A stretch of 64,000 nucleotides of DNA from Cellvibrio sp. (GCA_016712405.1 JADJRD010000001.1:310001-374000); one strand, 5' to 3'. Shown: positions 17,580 to 27,293, counted from the first letter of the stretch. The notes: a model not told the origin generated them from the sequence alone. A program made the numbers and translations.

Positions 17580-18466
17580 TTGCAGAATTATTTGCGATTA
17601 TCGCGCCAATTTTTATCACCACTTTGGTCGGTTTTTGTTGGGGTAAGTCTGGTGAGGCATATCCGGCCGATTTTGTTTCAAAATTGGTGATGAATATAGG
17701 TTCGCCCTGTTTAATTTTAGGCACCCTGTCGAAAGTGCATGTTGATCCTGCGGTTATGGGGCAGGTGGCATTCGCCAGTTTTTGTTGTTTGTTTGTGATC
17801 GGCTTGCTGGGTTACATCATTTTTCGTTTTTTGCGTTGGGATATTCCTACCTTTTTACCCGCTGTATTACTCCCCAATAATGGCAACATGGGTTTACCTC
17901 TGAGTTTATTTGCATTTGGTCAGTTAGGATTGGCCTATGCATTGGGATCCTTCATGGTGATGATGGTGATTACCTTTACGTTTGGTTTGTGGTTGGTGGC
18001 AGATAGTTCGCAAGGTGTGCGCCATCGTATTAAAACGGTTTTGCAGCAACCGGTTATTTATGCGACCTTGATTGCGGCTGTGATATTGGCGACAGAATCC
18101 ACTTTGCCTAAATGGCTCAATAATACCTTGGATTTATTGGGTGCTTTTTCAATTCCATTGATGACCATTACATTAGGTGTGTCATTGGCGAAATTAAAAA
18201 TTACTACCTGGAAGAAAAGTCTTTTTGTCAGCTGTCTACGAGTTGTCGGTGGGTTTCTGATTGCTGGGGTCATTTGCGATTTGTTAAATCTTCAATCTGT
18301 TGAACGTAGTGTTGTGATACTCCAAAGTGCTATGCCACTGGCAGTATTCAATTACATGTTAGCCGTTAGATTTAAACGCGATGCTGAACAGGTAGCGGCA
18401 ATGGTGGTGGTTTCAACCTTGATGTCATTTATTAGTTTGCCTTTTTTGTTGTGGATACTTCTGTAG
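17576..18466 (+). CDS. AEC-family (auxin efflux carrier) transporter
   Basis: A 296-residue membrane protein with ten predicted helices. LPNNGNMGLPLSLFAFG in the middle of the N-terminal half and the second-half repeat with LQSAMPLAVFNYMLAVRF are AEC-family features. Bacterial AEC proteins export or import small organic acids; the substrate cannot be told here. The ATG overlaps the pyrB stop (ATGA), so it is translationally coupled to pyrB, which may hint at transport of a pyrimidine-pathway acid, though this is only context. Confidence 0.85.
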   Translation: MIAELFAIIAPIFITTLVGFCWGKSGEAYPADFVSKLVMNIGSPCLILGTLSKVHVDPAVMGQVAFASFCCLFVIGLLGYIIFRFLRWDIPTFLPAVLLPNNGNMGLPLSLFAFGQLGLAYALGSFMVMMVITFTFGLWLVADSSQGVRHRIKTVLQQPVIYATLIAAVILATESTLPKWLNNTLDLLGAFSIPLMTITLGVSLAKLKITTWKKSLFVSCLRVVGGFLIAGVICDLLNLQSVERSVVILQSAMPLAVFNYMLAVRFKRDAEQVAAMVVVSTLMSFISLPFLLWILL

Positions 18467-18575
18467 TTTTCATTTGGCATCCCTCTTGCTCTTATTTCGA
18501 TAGAGTGTAAGTTTTTTAAAAAAGCGGCAAGCCTTTGCCGTTTTCTATCGATTGCCGTTTATATCGGGAGCTGTC

Positions 18576-20267
18576 ATGAATAAATCCGTATTACCTCTTG
18601 GGTTGGATTCTGTATCTTTAGCCAAGCCTGCTAAAAAACATCTATTCATAGAACAAGACAAGGCGAATCCCGAGGGCTTCGCAGAACACTTGTCGCAATC
18701 ACAGCGTAAACTGGCTTCAGAGCAATCGAGTGCCAGGCCACGTCTGAATCGCATGGAAAAAGCGATTCCAGCCAAGCCACACTCACCGAGCGAATCTCGT
18801 TTGAAAGATAAAAATTTCGAGAGAAGTGAAACCCGATCCGCAATAAGATCTGAAAAAGTTGTCACTAAAAAAGTGGAGGCGGAATCTATAAGCGCTCAAA
18901 AGAATGATTTGGAAACAGATCATGCTGTTGATTTAAGCGCGACGAAAAATTCCCAAGCCAATAATTCCCAAGCTAATAATTCCGAGCCGAATAATTCAGG
19001 GGCAAGTAGTTCAGAAACAGATAGCATGGATGCCAATAGTTCTGAAACAGACAGCTTGAAAATAACGGGCTTGGAAGTAAACAGCTCTGAAATGACATTG
19101 GAAGAAAACGAAGGGCAAGAAGTTTCCGCTTCGGAGTTGTTAGTTGTTGGTGTGGTTCCAGAGGCGAATCAAATACCGCAATCTGAAAGCGATGATGTTG
19201 ATCTCGGTATGTCATTAGAGCGAGTAGTGAAAAACCAGCAAGCGGGTGAATCCTTGAACGGTTTTTTCCTGGATGAGGCTGTCGAGAATGAAATAGCCGC
19301 CGTGGGTGATGAGCTGGAGGCGGAAGTTAAGGGTCAGCTTGCCTACGAAAATCAGATCTTGGGCGATTCTCAGTTCTCTGCTTCTGTGGAAGAAAGCACA
19401 CCGGAATCCCGTTTGACTGAAATCACTCATTTGGATGTGAATCATTCCGAGGCTAGTCTTTCAGCCCAAGCTAATCCTGCCTTAGCAGGAATCTCGGATC
19501 TTCTCACTGATGCGGAAGTTGTTGATTCACCCCTCTCAATAAACAATTCAGTTAAACCACCACAAGCTTCCCTTTCGGCCAGCCCTCTGAATACCTTGGA
19601 TGAAAATGGCTTGCCGGCCGAATCCCTGACAATTGACCTGGAAGAGGGTGAAAGTGGTGTAATGGACTTCGCCGATTTGCCGGGTGAAGGAAAATTAGAC
19701 GATAAACCCAATAAGGCGGATCTATTCAAAACACTGCTTGCGCAAGGCGCTCCTGAAAAAACTGCCCTGGTCGCTGAAAAAGCAGCCGCTTCAACCACAC
19801 CTTTATTGAGCCCTCAATCATCACACCTGCCAACGGCTAACCGATTGTTTGTGCCTCAGGCTCAAATCGGAATGCATGTGGCGAATCCACAATGGGGTCA
19901 TGCAGTGGGCGAGAAAATTCTCTGGATGGCGAACCAACAATTGTCTTCGGCGGATATTCGCCTTGATCCTCCAGAGTTGGGAAGTTTGCAAGTCAAGGTT
20001 AATATCCAGCAAGATCAAGCCAATGTCACCTTCATTAGCCCGCATCCGCAAGTGCGTGAATTATTGGACCAGCAAGTCGCTCGATTACGGGAAATGTTTG
20101 CTGAGCAAGGGTTGAATTTGGGTCAGGTAGATGTATCAGATCGACGCGAACAGGCGTCGCGGGATACCAACGATGATTCCAAAGCAAAAGGGCGATTTGT
20201 GGCTGAGGAGGTCGAAGAATCTGTCACCTCTGTTTCCAGTCTGTATTTGGTTGATCAATTCGTGTAA
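18576..20267 (+). CDS. fliK: Flagellar hook-length control protein FliK
   Basis: About 563 residues. The last 110 residues hold the FliK C-terminal domain (IRLDPPELGSLQVKVNIQQ, then the LLDQQVARLREMFAEQGLNL block), which switches export specificity by acting on FlhB. The preceding 400 residues are a poorly conserved, Ser/Glu/Asn-rich ruler region that includes a degenerate NNSQANNSE-like tandem repeat near residues 125-165. The ATG at 18576 follows GGGAG at good spacing and is preferred to the TTG at 18552. It is first in the flagellar gene run but separated from fliL by about 215 bases, so fliL may have its own promoter. Confidence 0.9.
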   Translation: MNKSVLPLGLDSVSLAKPAKKHLFIEQDKANPEGFAEHLSQSQRKLASEQSSARPRLNRMEKAIPAKPHSPSESRLKDKNFERSETRSAIRSEKVVTKKVEAESISAQKNDLETDHAVDLSATKNSQANNSQANNSEPNNSGASSSETDSMDANSSETDSLKITGLEVNSSEMTLEENEGQEVSASELLVVGVVPEANQIPQSESDDVDLGMSLERVVKNQQAGESLNGFFLDEAVENEIAAVGDELEAEVKGQLAYENQILGDSQFSASVEESTPESRLTEITHLDVNHSEASLSAQANPALAGISDLLTDAEVVDSPLSINNSVKPPQASLSASPLNTLDENGLPAESLTIDLEEGESGVMDFADLPGEGKLDDKPNKADLFKTLLAQGAPEKTALVAEKAAASTTPLLSPQSSHLPTANRLFVPQAQIGMHVANPQWGHAVGEKILWMANQQLSSADIRLDPPELGSLQVKVNIQQDQANVTFISPHPQVRELLDQQVARLREMFAEQGLNLGQVDVSDRREQASRDTNDDSKAKGRFVAEEVEESVTSVSSLYLVDQFV

Positions 20268-20286
20268 CTCCTTTCCGTTATTCTGC

Positions 20287-20308
20287 GGGCGGCACCCTGT
20301 GGCCGCCC
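20287..20308. repeat. REP-like hairpin after fliK
   Basis: GGGCGGC (20287-20293) pairs with GCCGCCC (20302-20308). The following CAAGcacagggaCTTG makes a second small stem. There is no T run, so a REP-type element is more likely than a classic terminator. Confidence 0.5.
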
Positions 20309-20481
20309 TGCACAAGCACAGGGACTTGCTCCTACACATCCTTTTCACAGTTTGTTTATCGTCCCCATTAAACCTGCAAAATCCAAACTCGCTGCTAAGC
20401 TTCAGTAAGCAAATGTGTCAGTGATACTGGCATATCTATTGCTGAATCTTCTATAGGCGCTAAAAGTGACGGAGTTTTGAC

Positions 20482-21159
20482 ATGGCCGCAGATCCCAAAA
20501 AATCCAAAGAAAAAGACAGTGAAGCTGCTGAAGGTGATGAGCAGGCAAGTGCTGGTGGTGGTAAAAAGAAAAAGCTCTTCATCATGGTGGGTGTTGTCGT
20601 TTTGTTGATGGCGCTTTCGATTGGTGGAACTCTGCTCGCCGTTAATTTGATGTCGGACAAAAAATCAGACTCATCGGAAGAAAGTGATGAGCATGAAGAC
20701 GGTGAAGAAGATGAGGAAGCTGAAGAGGAAGTAGAAGCGCTGGCTCCAGCAATCTATTTCACTATGCAGCCTAATTTCACTGTGAATTTTAATGTAGATG
20801 GACGACAACGTTATTTGCAAGCAGAAATTACTTTGCTTTATCGCAACCCTGAAGTGGAATCGCTGTTGACCTTGCATATGCCTGCTATCCGTAATCAGTT
20901 AGTCATGTTGTTGGGTGGAAAAAGTTTTGAAGAATTACAAAATCATGAAAGTCGCGAAAAATTAAAAGTGGAATCCTTAGCGGCTATTCAATCCATTCTT
21001 GATAAAGAAAATGCCGCTTTGAGTCAAAAAGATAAATCTGAAGAAGATGATGAAGAGGAAGAAGATAAGGATGACGACGAAGAAAGTGAAGATGATTCAG
21101 AAAAGTTACCACCATTGGTAGTAGAGCAAGTGTTGTTCACCCGATTTGTTATGCAATAA
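20482..21159 (+). CDS. fliL: Flagellar basal-body protein FliL
   Basis: A 225-residue protein with a charged cytoplasmic N-terminus, one transmembrane helix (about residues 33-55) and a periplasmic domain ending VVEQVLFTRFVMQ. FliL associates with the stator and basal body and supports torque. GGAG lies upstream of the ATG. It is longer than typical FliL (roughly 150-180 residues) because of two acidic stretches, one just after the membrane helix (residues about 58-84) and another of nearly 30 residues just before the conserved C-terminus. It starts the tightly packed fliL-M-N-O-P-Q-R-flhB run. Confidence 0.92.
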   Translation: MAADPKKSKEKDSEAAEGDEQASAGGGKKKKLFIMVGVVVLLMALSIGGTLLAVNLMSDKKSDSSEESDEHEDGEEDEEAEEEVEALAPAIYFTMQPNFTVNFNVDGRQRYLQAEITLLYRNPEVESLLTLHMPAIRNQLVMLLGGKSFEELQNHESREKLKVESLAAIQSILDKENAALSQKDKSEEDDEEEEDKDDDEESEDDSEKLPPLVVEQVLFTRFVMQ

Positions 21160-21172
21160 ACGGAGTTGATTC

Positions 21173-22183
21173 GTGCAAGATTTATTATCACAAGACGAAA
21201 TTGATGCGCTCTTACACGGTGTTGATGACGGCGATATAGATACCGATTCGGATCTTGACCCAGGTCAGGTTAAATCTTATGACCTCACCAGTCAGGATCG
21301 AATCGTTCGCGGCCGAATGCCGACATTGGAAATGATCAACGAACGTTTTGCCCGTTATTCACGCATCAGTATGTTTAATTTGTTGCGTCGTACTGCTGAT
21401 GTTTCTGTGGGTGGCGTACAAATTCAAAAATTTGGTGAATACGTTCATACGCTTTATGTGCCCACCAGTTTAAATATGGTGAAGTTTCGTCCGTTACGGG
21501 GTACGGCGTTAATCATTCTTGATGCGAAATTGGTATTTAAATTAGTCGATAATTTTTTTGGTGGTGATGGTCGTCATGCCAAAATCGAAGGTCGTGAATT
21601 CACGCCAACAGAATTGCGTGTTGTGCAAATGGTATTGAACCAAGCGTTTATTGATTTAGCCGAAGCATGGAAGGCTGTGTTTCCAATCAATTTTGAATAT
21701 GTGCATTCAGAAGTAAATCCTTCGCTTGCGAATATTGTGAGCCCAAGTGAAGTGGTGGTGGTGAGCACATTTCATATTGAGTTGGATGGCGGTGGTGGTG
21801 AATTACATATCACCTTGCCTTATTCCATGATTGAGCCCATTCGTGAAGTATTAGATGCAGGTTTGCAAAGTGATACCGATGAACAAGATGAGCGTTGGGT
21901 GAAAGCATTACGAGAAGATGTGTTAAATGCAAAAGTCGATATGGAGTGTGATATTGCGCGTCAAGAAATTACGTTGCGCGATATTGCTGATTTAAAAAAT
22001 GGTGATGTAATTCCGATAGAAATGCCAGATTATCACGTGCTGACTGCCAATGGTGTTCCCATGTTTAGAACACAATTAGGTCAACACAATGGCAACCTTG
22101 CTTTAAAAGTATTGGAAGTGATTGATCGTTCCAATGCGTACAATATTACTGGAACAAAAGGTGAAGCTCATGGCAAACGATGA
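21173..22183 (+). CDS. fliM: Flagellar motor switch protein FliM
   Basis: A 336-residue C-ring protein that binds CheY-P and FliG. It opens with the CheY-binding peptide LLSQDEIDALLHGV and contains GGDGRHAKIEGREFTPTE and PYSMIEPIREVL. The GTG at 21173 is used as start, 13 bases after fliL, since the CheY-binding peptide begins there; CGGAG precedes it. The 3' end overlaps fliN by 14 bases. Confidence 0.97.
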   Translation: MQDLLSQDEIDALLHGVDDGDIDTDSDLDPGQVKSYDLTSQDRIVRGRMPTLEMINERFARYSRISMFNLLRRTADVSVGGVQIQKFGEYVHTLYVPTSLNMVKFRPLRGTALIILDAKLVFKLVDNFFGGDGRHAKIEGREFTPTELRVVQMVLNQAFIDLAEAWKAVFPINFEYVHSEVNPSLANIVSPSEVVVVSTFHIELDGGGGELHITLPYSMIEPIREVLDAGLQSDTDEQDERWVKALREDVLNAKVDMECDIARQEITLRDIADLKNGDVIPIEMPDYHVLTANGVPMFRTQLGQHNGNLALKVLEVIDRSNAYNITGTKGEAHGKR

Positions 22184-22568
22184 TCAAGATGCAATGGCGG
22201 ATGATTGGGCTGCCGCAATGGCAGAACAGGCAGAAGTTGATGATGCTATGTCTCAAGCGGTTTCGTTTGATGAATTAAAAGATGAGTCGCCTCGAGGTAT
22301 TACAGCAAGCCCGGAATTAGAAGTTATTTTGGATATTCCAGTTTCCATTTCAATGGAAGTAGGGCGTACATCCATCACTATTCGTAATTTATTACAACTC
22401 AATCAAGGTTCGGTCATTGAATTGGATCGATTAGCGGGTGAACCATTGGATGTACTGGTGAATGGAACATTAATCGCTCATGGTGAAGTCGTTGTAGTGA
22501 ACGAAAAATTTGGTATTCGCATGACCGATGTGATTAGTCCATCAGAACGCATTAAAAAATTACGTTAA
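22170..22568 (+). CDS. fliN: Flagellar motor switch protein FliN
   Basis: A 132-residue C-ring component with a SpoA domain in its C-terminal 80 residues (LEVILDIPVSISMEVGRT, VIELDRLAGEPLDVLVNG, FGIRMTDVIS). The ATG at 22170 gives the usual acidic N-terminus MANDDQDAMADDW and is chosen over an upstream frame opening inside fliM. It overlaps the end of fliM, implying coupled translation. Confidence 0.96.
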   Translation: MANDDQDAMADDWAAAMAEQAEVDDAMSQAVSFDELKDESPRGITASPELEVILDIPVSISMEVGRTSITIRNLLQLNQGSVIELDRLAGEPLDVLVNGTLIAHGEVVVVNEKFGIRMTDVISPSERIKKLR

Positions 22569-22592
22569 TAAAATAACAAAGAGGCATTAATT

Positions 22593-22967
22593 ATGAGTGC
22601 AACAGCGAGTTTGATTCAGGTGACGCTTGCATTAATGCTGATGGTAGGTTTGATATTGGGATTAGCATGGTTAGCGAAACGATTTGGACAGCCATTATTT
22701 CAGCAGAATAAACAATTGCGTTTGATTTCCAGTTTGTCGCTCGGTGTTAAAGAAAAAATTATTTTGGTGGAAGTTGAAGGAAAGCAATTGGTATTGGGGG
22801 TAACACCGCAACAAATTACGGCTTTGCATGTAATAGATATTCCTGTTAGACCAGAAGTCGATCAAGCACAAACATTAAATGAGAAAGATCTTATTGAAAA
22901 TTCTGAAACAGTAAAAAAATCGGGTCTTCCAGAAAAAACCATTGCATCGGATTTCAGTAAAAATTAA
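22593..22967 (+). CDS. fliO: Flagellar export apparatus protein FliO
   Basis: A 124-residue protein with one N-terminal membrane helix (about residues 6-27) and a FliO domain (LRLISSLSLGVKEKIILVEV, KQLVLGVTPQQI). FliO helps assemble the FliP ring of the export gate. AGAGG lies upstream of the ATG. It is followed by a palindromic element that separates it from fliP. Confidence 0.92.
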   Translation: MSATASLIQVTLALMLMVGLILGLAWLAKRFGQPLFQQNKQLRLISSLSLGVKEKIILVEVEGKQLVLGVTPQQITALHVIDIPVRPEVDQAQTLNEKDLIENSETVKKSGLPEKTIASDFSKN

Positions 22968-22992
22968 TGGAGATTTTGAAGGGAAATCGTGT

Positions 22993-23099
22993 GACCCCCT
23001 CCTAGCCTCCCCCTTGCCAGGGGGAGGGACAGATCTCACTCTGCATTAAGCAGGGAGTAAAGTCCCCTCCCCTGGCAAGGGGAGGGTTAGGGTGGGGTC
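22993..23099. repeat. GC-rich palindromic element, copy A (107-bp core)
   Basis: It opens with GACCCC and closes with GGGGTC. The arms are C-rich then G-rich, each containing a smaller palindrome (CCCCCTTGCCAGGGGG; CCCCTGGCAAGGGG), around a conserved centre with GGACAGAT, CACTCTG and AGCAGGGAGTAAAGTCC. It has the same 107-bp length and centre as the copy inside dnaX. It sits inside the flagellar operon between fliO and fliP. Confidence 0.85.
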
Positions 23100-23132
23100 T
23101 TTCCCCCCCCCAATAAATAAGGGCATCTATAA

Positions 23133-23963
23133 ATGAAATTCGCTGTAAAAAACATATTAATAATTCTAGTCATTTTTTCGTGTCATTCCGTATTGGCGCA
23201 AACAACTCCTGCACCATTACAAACACCTGTAACCACTTTACCTGCACAACAAACTGCACCTGTGAGTTCATCTTTACCCGCTATTCCAGGCTTGCCTGCA
23301 TTCACTGTGCAAACCAATGCAAAAGGTCAACAAGAATATACGGTGACCTTACAAATATTGGTTCTCATGACCATGCTGACATTTTTGCCAGCCATCCTCA
23401 TGATGATGACATCTTTTACTCGCATTATTATTGTATTTTCAATTTTGCGTCAGGCGTTAGGCTTACAACAATCACCGTCAAATCAAATTTTAGTTGGCCT
23501 CGCGTTGTTTTTAACCTTATTCATCATGCAACCTGTATTTCAAAAAGTAAATTCAGATGCTCTGCAGCCTTACATCAATAACCAAATCAGCCCGCAAGAA
23601 GCTTTAGCAAAAACGGCCGCACCTTTTCATCAATTTATGTTGGCGCAGACGCGCGAATCAGATATCGCTTTATTTGTGGGTATTGCCAAAAATCTACCTA
23701 TTGCGACACTAGAAGAAACGTCTTTTACGATTTTAATTCCCGCGTTTATTATCAGTGAATTAAAAACGGCATTTCAAATAGGGTTCATTATTTTTATTCC
23801 ATTTTTGGTAATTGATATAGTAGTGTCCAGTGTGTTGATGGCGATGGGTATGATGATGTTGTCGCCCTTAATTATTTCGCTTCCATTTAAAATTATGTTG
23901 TTTGTATTGGTGGATGGTTGGGCATTAATTGTGGGCACGCTCGCGGCCAGTTATGGCGTCTAG
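23133..23963 (+). CDS. fliP: Flagellar export gate protein FliP
   Basis: A 276-residue protein with a cleaved signal peptide (end near SVLA, residue 22), a Pro/Thr-rich spacer and four membrane helices. Family blocks visible are MTSFTRIIIVFSILRQALG, PSNQILVGLALFLT and LPFKIMLFVLVDGW. FliP forms the core export gate with FliQ and FliR. The preceding palindromic element and a nine-C run (23103-23111) lie just upstream, which could affect polarity within the operon. Confidence 0.96.
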   Translation: MKFAVKNILIILVIFSCHSVLAQTTPAPLQTPVTTLPAQQTAPVSSSLPAIPGLPAFTVQTNAKGQQEYTVTLQILVLMTMLTFLPAILMMMTSFTRIIIVFSILRQALGLQQSPSNQILVGLALFLTLFIMQPVFQKVNSDALQPYINNQISPQEALAKTAAPFHQFMLAQTRESDIALFVGIAKNLPIATLEETSFTILIPAFIISELKTAFQIGFIIFIPFLVIDIVVSSVLMAMGMMMLSPLIISLPFKIMLFVLVDGWALIVGTLAASYGV

Positions 23964-23986
23964 CATTTTTAAATAGGGGGGCGATC

Positions 23987-24244
23987 ATGACACCTGAAGT
24001 AGTAATGGATTTATTTTCGGAAGCATTTTTTCTGACGATTTTAATGTTGTTGGTGATTATTGGCCCTGGATTAATAGTGGGTTTGATCGTGAGTATGTTT
24101 CAAGCGGCTACACAAATTAACGAACAAACACTCAGTTTTTTACCCCGTTTGATTGTGACGATTGTGACCTTGATGATTGCGGGCCCTTGGTTGTTAACAA
24201 AATTTATGGATCTATTTAATAGACTCTACTCTTCTATACCATAA
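23987..24244 (+). CDS. fliQ: Flagellar export gate protein FliQ
   Basis: An 85-residue protein with two membrane helices; VMDLFSEAFFLTILMLL, GLIVSMFQAATQINEQTL and FLPRLIVT are family blocks. The ATG at 23987 follows GGGGGGCG and gives the canonical MTPE start; an open frame extends upstream into fliP but is not used. It lies 23 bases after fliP. Confidence 0.96.
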   Translation: MTPEVVMDLFSEAFFLTILMLLVIIGPGLIVGLIVSMFQAATQINEQTLSFLPRLIVTIVTLMIAGPWLLTKFMDLFNRLYSSIP

Positions 24245-24265
24245 TTGATTGGTTAGTCGAATTCT

Positions 24266-25045
24266 ATGCAAGAATTGATTATTACCGAAGAACAATTGAA
24301 TCAATTCATTGGTCAATATTTGTGGCCCATGTTGCGTATAGGGGCATTTTATATGGCTGCACCTATAGTAGGTGCGCGCACAGTACCAGCCCGCTTGCGA
24401 ATTATTTTAACCTTATTTACTGCTATCTTGGTTGCGCCTGTTTTGCCGCCTGCACCAACAATTAGTTTTATGTCGGCAGAAGGCATGATTATGATCATCA
24501 AAGAAGTGTTAATTGGTTTGGGTTTGGGTTTTTCTATACAAGTTGTATTGCAAGCATTCCTTTTGGCTGGGCAATATATTTCCCAAAAAATGGGTTTGGG
24601 TTTTGCTTCAATGAATGATCCGGCGAACGGTGTGAGTGTCGCCATTATTTCGCAGTTTTATCTACTTTTAACCACTTTGCTATTTTTAAGTTCCAACGGT
24701 CATTTAATTATCATTCAGTTATTGATTGATAGTTATCAGCGTTTTCCATTATTGGCCAGTGGATTTTCCGATCAACAATTCTCGATCATTGTGCATTTGG
24801 GTTCCTGGATGTTTGCAGCCGCTTTGTTAATTAGTTTGCCTTTGTTTACTGCTTTAATGATTGTAAATATTTCTTTTGGTGTGATGAGTCGCGCGGCACC
24901 ACAAATGAATATTTTTAGCGTGGGTTTTCCTATCACTTTATTGTTTGGATTTATTTTAATGTGGTTTAGCTTGGCGAATTTTTTACCTTTGTATTTTGAA
25001 TTGATGGAAGAGGGGATGGGTTTGGTTGGGGGATTGTTGAAGTAA
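24266..25045 (+). CDS. fliR: Flagellar export gate protein FliR
   Basis: A 259-residue polytopic protein with family blocks MLRIGAFYMAAPIVGARTVPAR (start of the first third), QKMGLGFASMNDPANGVSV and MSRAAPQMNIFSVGFP. FliR completes the FliPQR gate. Its stop codon overlaps the flhB ATG by one base (TAATG). Confidence 0.96.
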   Translation: MQELIITEEQLNQFIGQYLWPMLRIGAFYMAAPIVGARTVPARLRIILTLFTAILVAPVLPPAPTISFMSAEGMIMIIKEVLIGLGLGFSIQVVLQAFLLAGQYISQKMGLGFASMNDPANGVSVAIISQFYLLLTTLLFLSSNGHLIIIQLLIDSYQRFPLLASGFSDQQFSIIVHLGSWMFAAALLISLPLFTALMIVNISFGVMSRAAPQMNIFSVGFPITLLFGFILMWFSLANFLPLYFELMEEGMGLVGGLLK

Positions 25046-26180
25046 TGGCAGAAGAAGACGACAGTGGTCAGGAAAAAACGGAAGAGCCCAGTTCGCGCAA
25101 GCTTGAAAAAGCGCGCGAAGAAGGCCAGGTTCCCCGACCACGAGAATTAACCACTACCGCCATTTTATTGGTTTCGGGTATTGGTCTTTATGTTTTCGCA
25201 GGATTCATGTCTGAAAAACTTCTTGGGTTGACTCGTGAAAATTTTATAATTAGTCGCGAAGCAATTTTTGATCCGAATGCCATGTTGTCTCGTCTTGCCT
25301 CTGCGATGTTTGATGGTTTTCTGAGTATTATGCCCTTGATCGCTTTGTTAGTAGTTGCTGCACTTGGAGGCCAATCGCCTTGGGCGGATGGTTATATAGT
25401 CCACAATCCATGTTGCCCAAACTGGATCGAATGAGCCCACTGGCGGGATTAAAACGAATGTTTTCCATGAAGTCAGTGATGGAGCTATTAAAAGCTTTAG
25501 CGAAAGTGTTGGTGATATTGGGTGCGACTGTGTTGGTGTTGCAATTTTATGCACAGCCCATGTTTCGCTTAGGGGATGAATCCATTAACAATTCGATTAT
25601 TCACTCAATGGAAATTTCAGTTCAAGCTCTTATTATTTTAGCTTCTGTAACGATTTTAATTGCGGCAATTGATATACCTATTCAGATTTTTGAATTTAAT
25701 AAAAAAATGCGCATGTCGCGTCAAGATTTAAAAGACGAATCCAAAGACACCGATGGTAAGCCGGAAGTCAAAGGGCGTATTCGTCAATTGCAACGCGAAA
25801 TCGCACAGCGTCGCATGATGTCAAAAGTACCCGAAGCCGATGTGATTATTACCAACCCGACGCACTATGCGGTCGCCTTAAAATATCAACCTGAATTGAT
25901 GAATACACCCATTTTATTGGCAAAAGGTGGCGATCATGTTGCGTTGAAAATTCGTGAAATTGCCGCGGCACATAAAATTGAGATTATTGAATCACCGGCT
26001 TTGGCGCGTGCGATATATCACACGACGGATTTGGATGCAGAAATTCCATCAGGACTCTATATGGCTGTTGCCCAAATTCTGGCTTATGTTTTTCAATTGC
26101 GAAATTTCCGTAAAGGAAAAAGTGAAAAACCTGTGTACCCTAAAAATATTAAAATTCCAAAAGATATGGAATTCGATTGA
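25045..26180 (+). CDS. flhB: Flagellar export switch protein FlhB (broken by a one-base deletion)
   Basis: Two frames join into about 378 residues. The first holds the FlhB N-terminus (EDDSGQEKTEEPSSRKLEKA) and first helices; the second resumes with LGGWLYSPQSMLPKLDRMSP and carries the autocleavage motif NPTH in the cytoplasmic domain. Adding one C at 25371-25372 restores a single frame. FlhB self-cleaves at NPTH and, with FliK, switches export from rod/hook to filament proteins. flhA, often nearby, does not follow. The break is probably a sequencing error. Confidence 0.9.
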
Positions 26181-26264
26181 ATATTATTGCGACTTTTTGA
26201 TTGTAGATCGAATCGTTTGTGTTTTGGATTTTCCGCCTGACATTATCCAGCGTAAACATCTTAT

Positions 26265-26714
26265 TCAATATGACCACCCCACAATTTTTGGGCTTATTTG
26301 CAAATTTAATTGCGCAGTGGCAAGAGCGTCTTCAATTAATGCATCATGAAGTGGACGATAAATTAGCGGCCAGGCTATCAACGCCAATCCGCTGGCATTC
26401 ATTTCCAGTGTGTGCTGCAAACAACAAGTATTATTTGAATCGGGTATTACATCAAATCGATGAAACCCATGAAAACCACTTGGCCCCATAAAGCGAAAGC
26501 CAATCGATTTTCCTCTGAGATAAGTTTCAACAAAATATCGAATTGATCCATGCCCACCTTTAGCGGATATCGCCAGAGGTTTTTCAAATTTCATTTTTGG
26601 CCAGGATGATACAGGCCATAAAAGATCGTTTTCCGATGCAAGAGAATCAATCAATACGCCGACGGTAGCCGCTGATAATCCAATTTTGCGTTGGTGTTGA
26701 TTAAGCACTTTCAT
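26265..26714 (-). CDS. SRPBCC-fold protein of unknown function
   Basis: A 149-residue protein. The pattern LIDSLASENDLLWPVSSWPKMKF near the start, YLRGKSIGFRFMGPSGFHGFHRF in the middle and a long C-terminal helix ending LIEDALATAQ fit the START/SRPBCC ligand-binding fold. The minus-strand frame stays open well past its start, but the ATG at 26714 preceded by GAGGATC is chosen; the upstream part is only the antisense of rseC. It is divergent from rseC with 92 bases between. Ligand unknown. Confidence 0.75.
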   Translation of the reverse strand: MKVLNQHQRKIGLSAATVGVLIDSLASENDLLWPVSSWPKMKFEKPLAISAKGGHGSIRYFVETYLRGKSIGFRFMGPSGFHGFHRFDVIPDSNNTCCLQHTLEMNASGLALIAWPLIYRPLHDALIEDALATAQLNLQISPKIVGWSY

Positions 26715-26806
26715 AACTGATCCTCTGCAATCAATAACTTGATCATATTTCCATTTCGATAAAAAATCGCGCAGAATATCCTCAATCTGAGAATTGTGAG
26801 TCCGCC

Positions 26807-27280
26807 ATGATAATTGAATCCGGAAAAATTGTATCGGTAGAGCCTGAAGGTTTGTGGGTAGAAACGATTTCGCGTTCGGTGTGTGGTAGTTGTAAAGCCG
26901 AGAAAGGTTGTGGGCAAAGCTTGATGGCAAAATGGTCGGGTCACACCAGTTATATTTGGGTGTTGTTGGAAGGGCGCAACCCTGATGCTTACCATGCTGG
27001 AGATTCAATCCAAATTGGTATACCCGAAGATGTGATTGCCAAGGGCTCAATGATGGTATATCTCGTGCCGCTGATAGTGATGGTATTGATGACCGTCTTT
27101 GCGCATCAATTATTTGCGAATGAAGCCATGACAGTTTTATTGGCGATTGTAGGATTATTATCAGGCGGAGGATTGGTTCGTTGGCATGCCTGGAAAACAC
27201 GTTTTGATCCGCGCTTACAACCGGTATTGGTTGATGATCGTGAAAAAATAAATCTTGTTGAATCTGCGATTAGTCAATAA
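26807..27280 (+). CDS. rseC: RseC/MucC-family membrane protein
   Basis: A 157-residue protein with an N-terminal soluble region holding the family Cys cluster (C26, C29, C35 in VCGSCKAEKGCG) and two membrane helices at about residues 82-105 and 110-128. RseC proteins positively modulate the sigma-E response and reduce SoxR. Here the gene is alone, without rpoE, rseA or rseB, so its role may be redox-related rather than sigma-E-linked. It is convergent with tpx. Confidence 0.85.
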   Translation: MIIESGKIVSVEPEGLWVETISRSVCGSCKAEKGCGQSLMAKWSGHTSYIWVLLEGRNPDAYHAGDSIQIGIPEDVIAKGSMMVYLVPLIVMVLMTVFAHQLFANEAMTVLLAIVGLLSGGGLVRWHAWKTRFDPRLQPVLVDDREKINLVESAISQ

Positions 27281-27293
27281 TCGAATTGGTGTC

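Noticed and set aside
18950..19070. CRISPR-like tandem repeat in fliK
   Set aside because: The degenerate 15-base repeat is in frame and encodes a Ser/Asn-rich spacer; there are no spacers of uniform length or cas genes.
26265..27200. A 311-residue minus-strand protein
   Set aside because: Its N-terminal half is only the antisense of rseC. A good ribosome-binding site and ATG at 26714 define a 149-residue SRPBCC protein instead.
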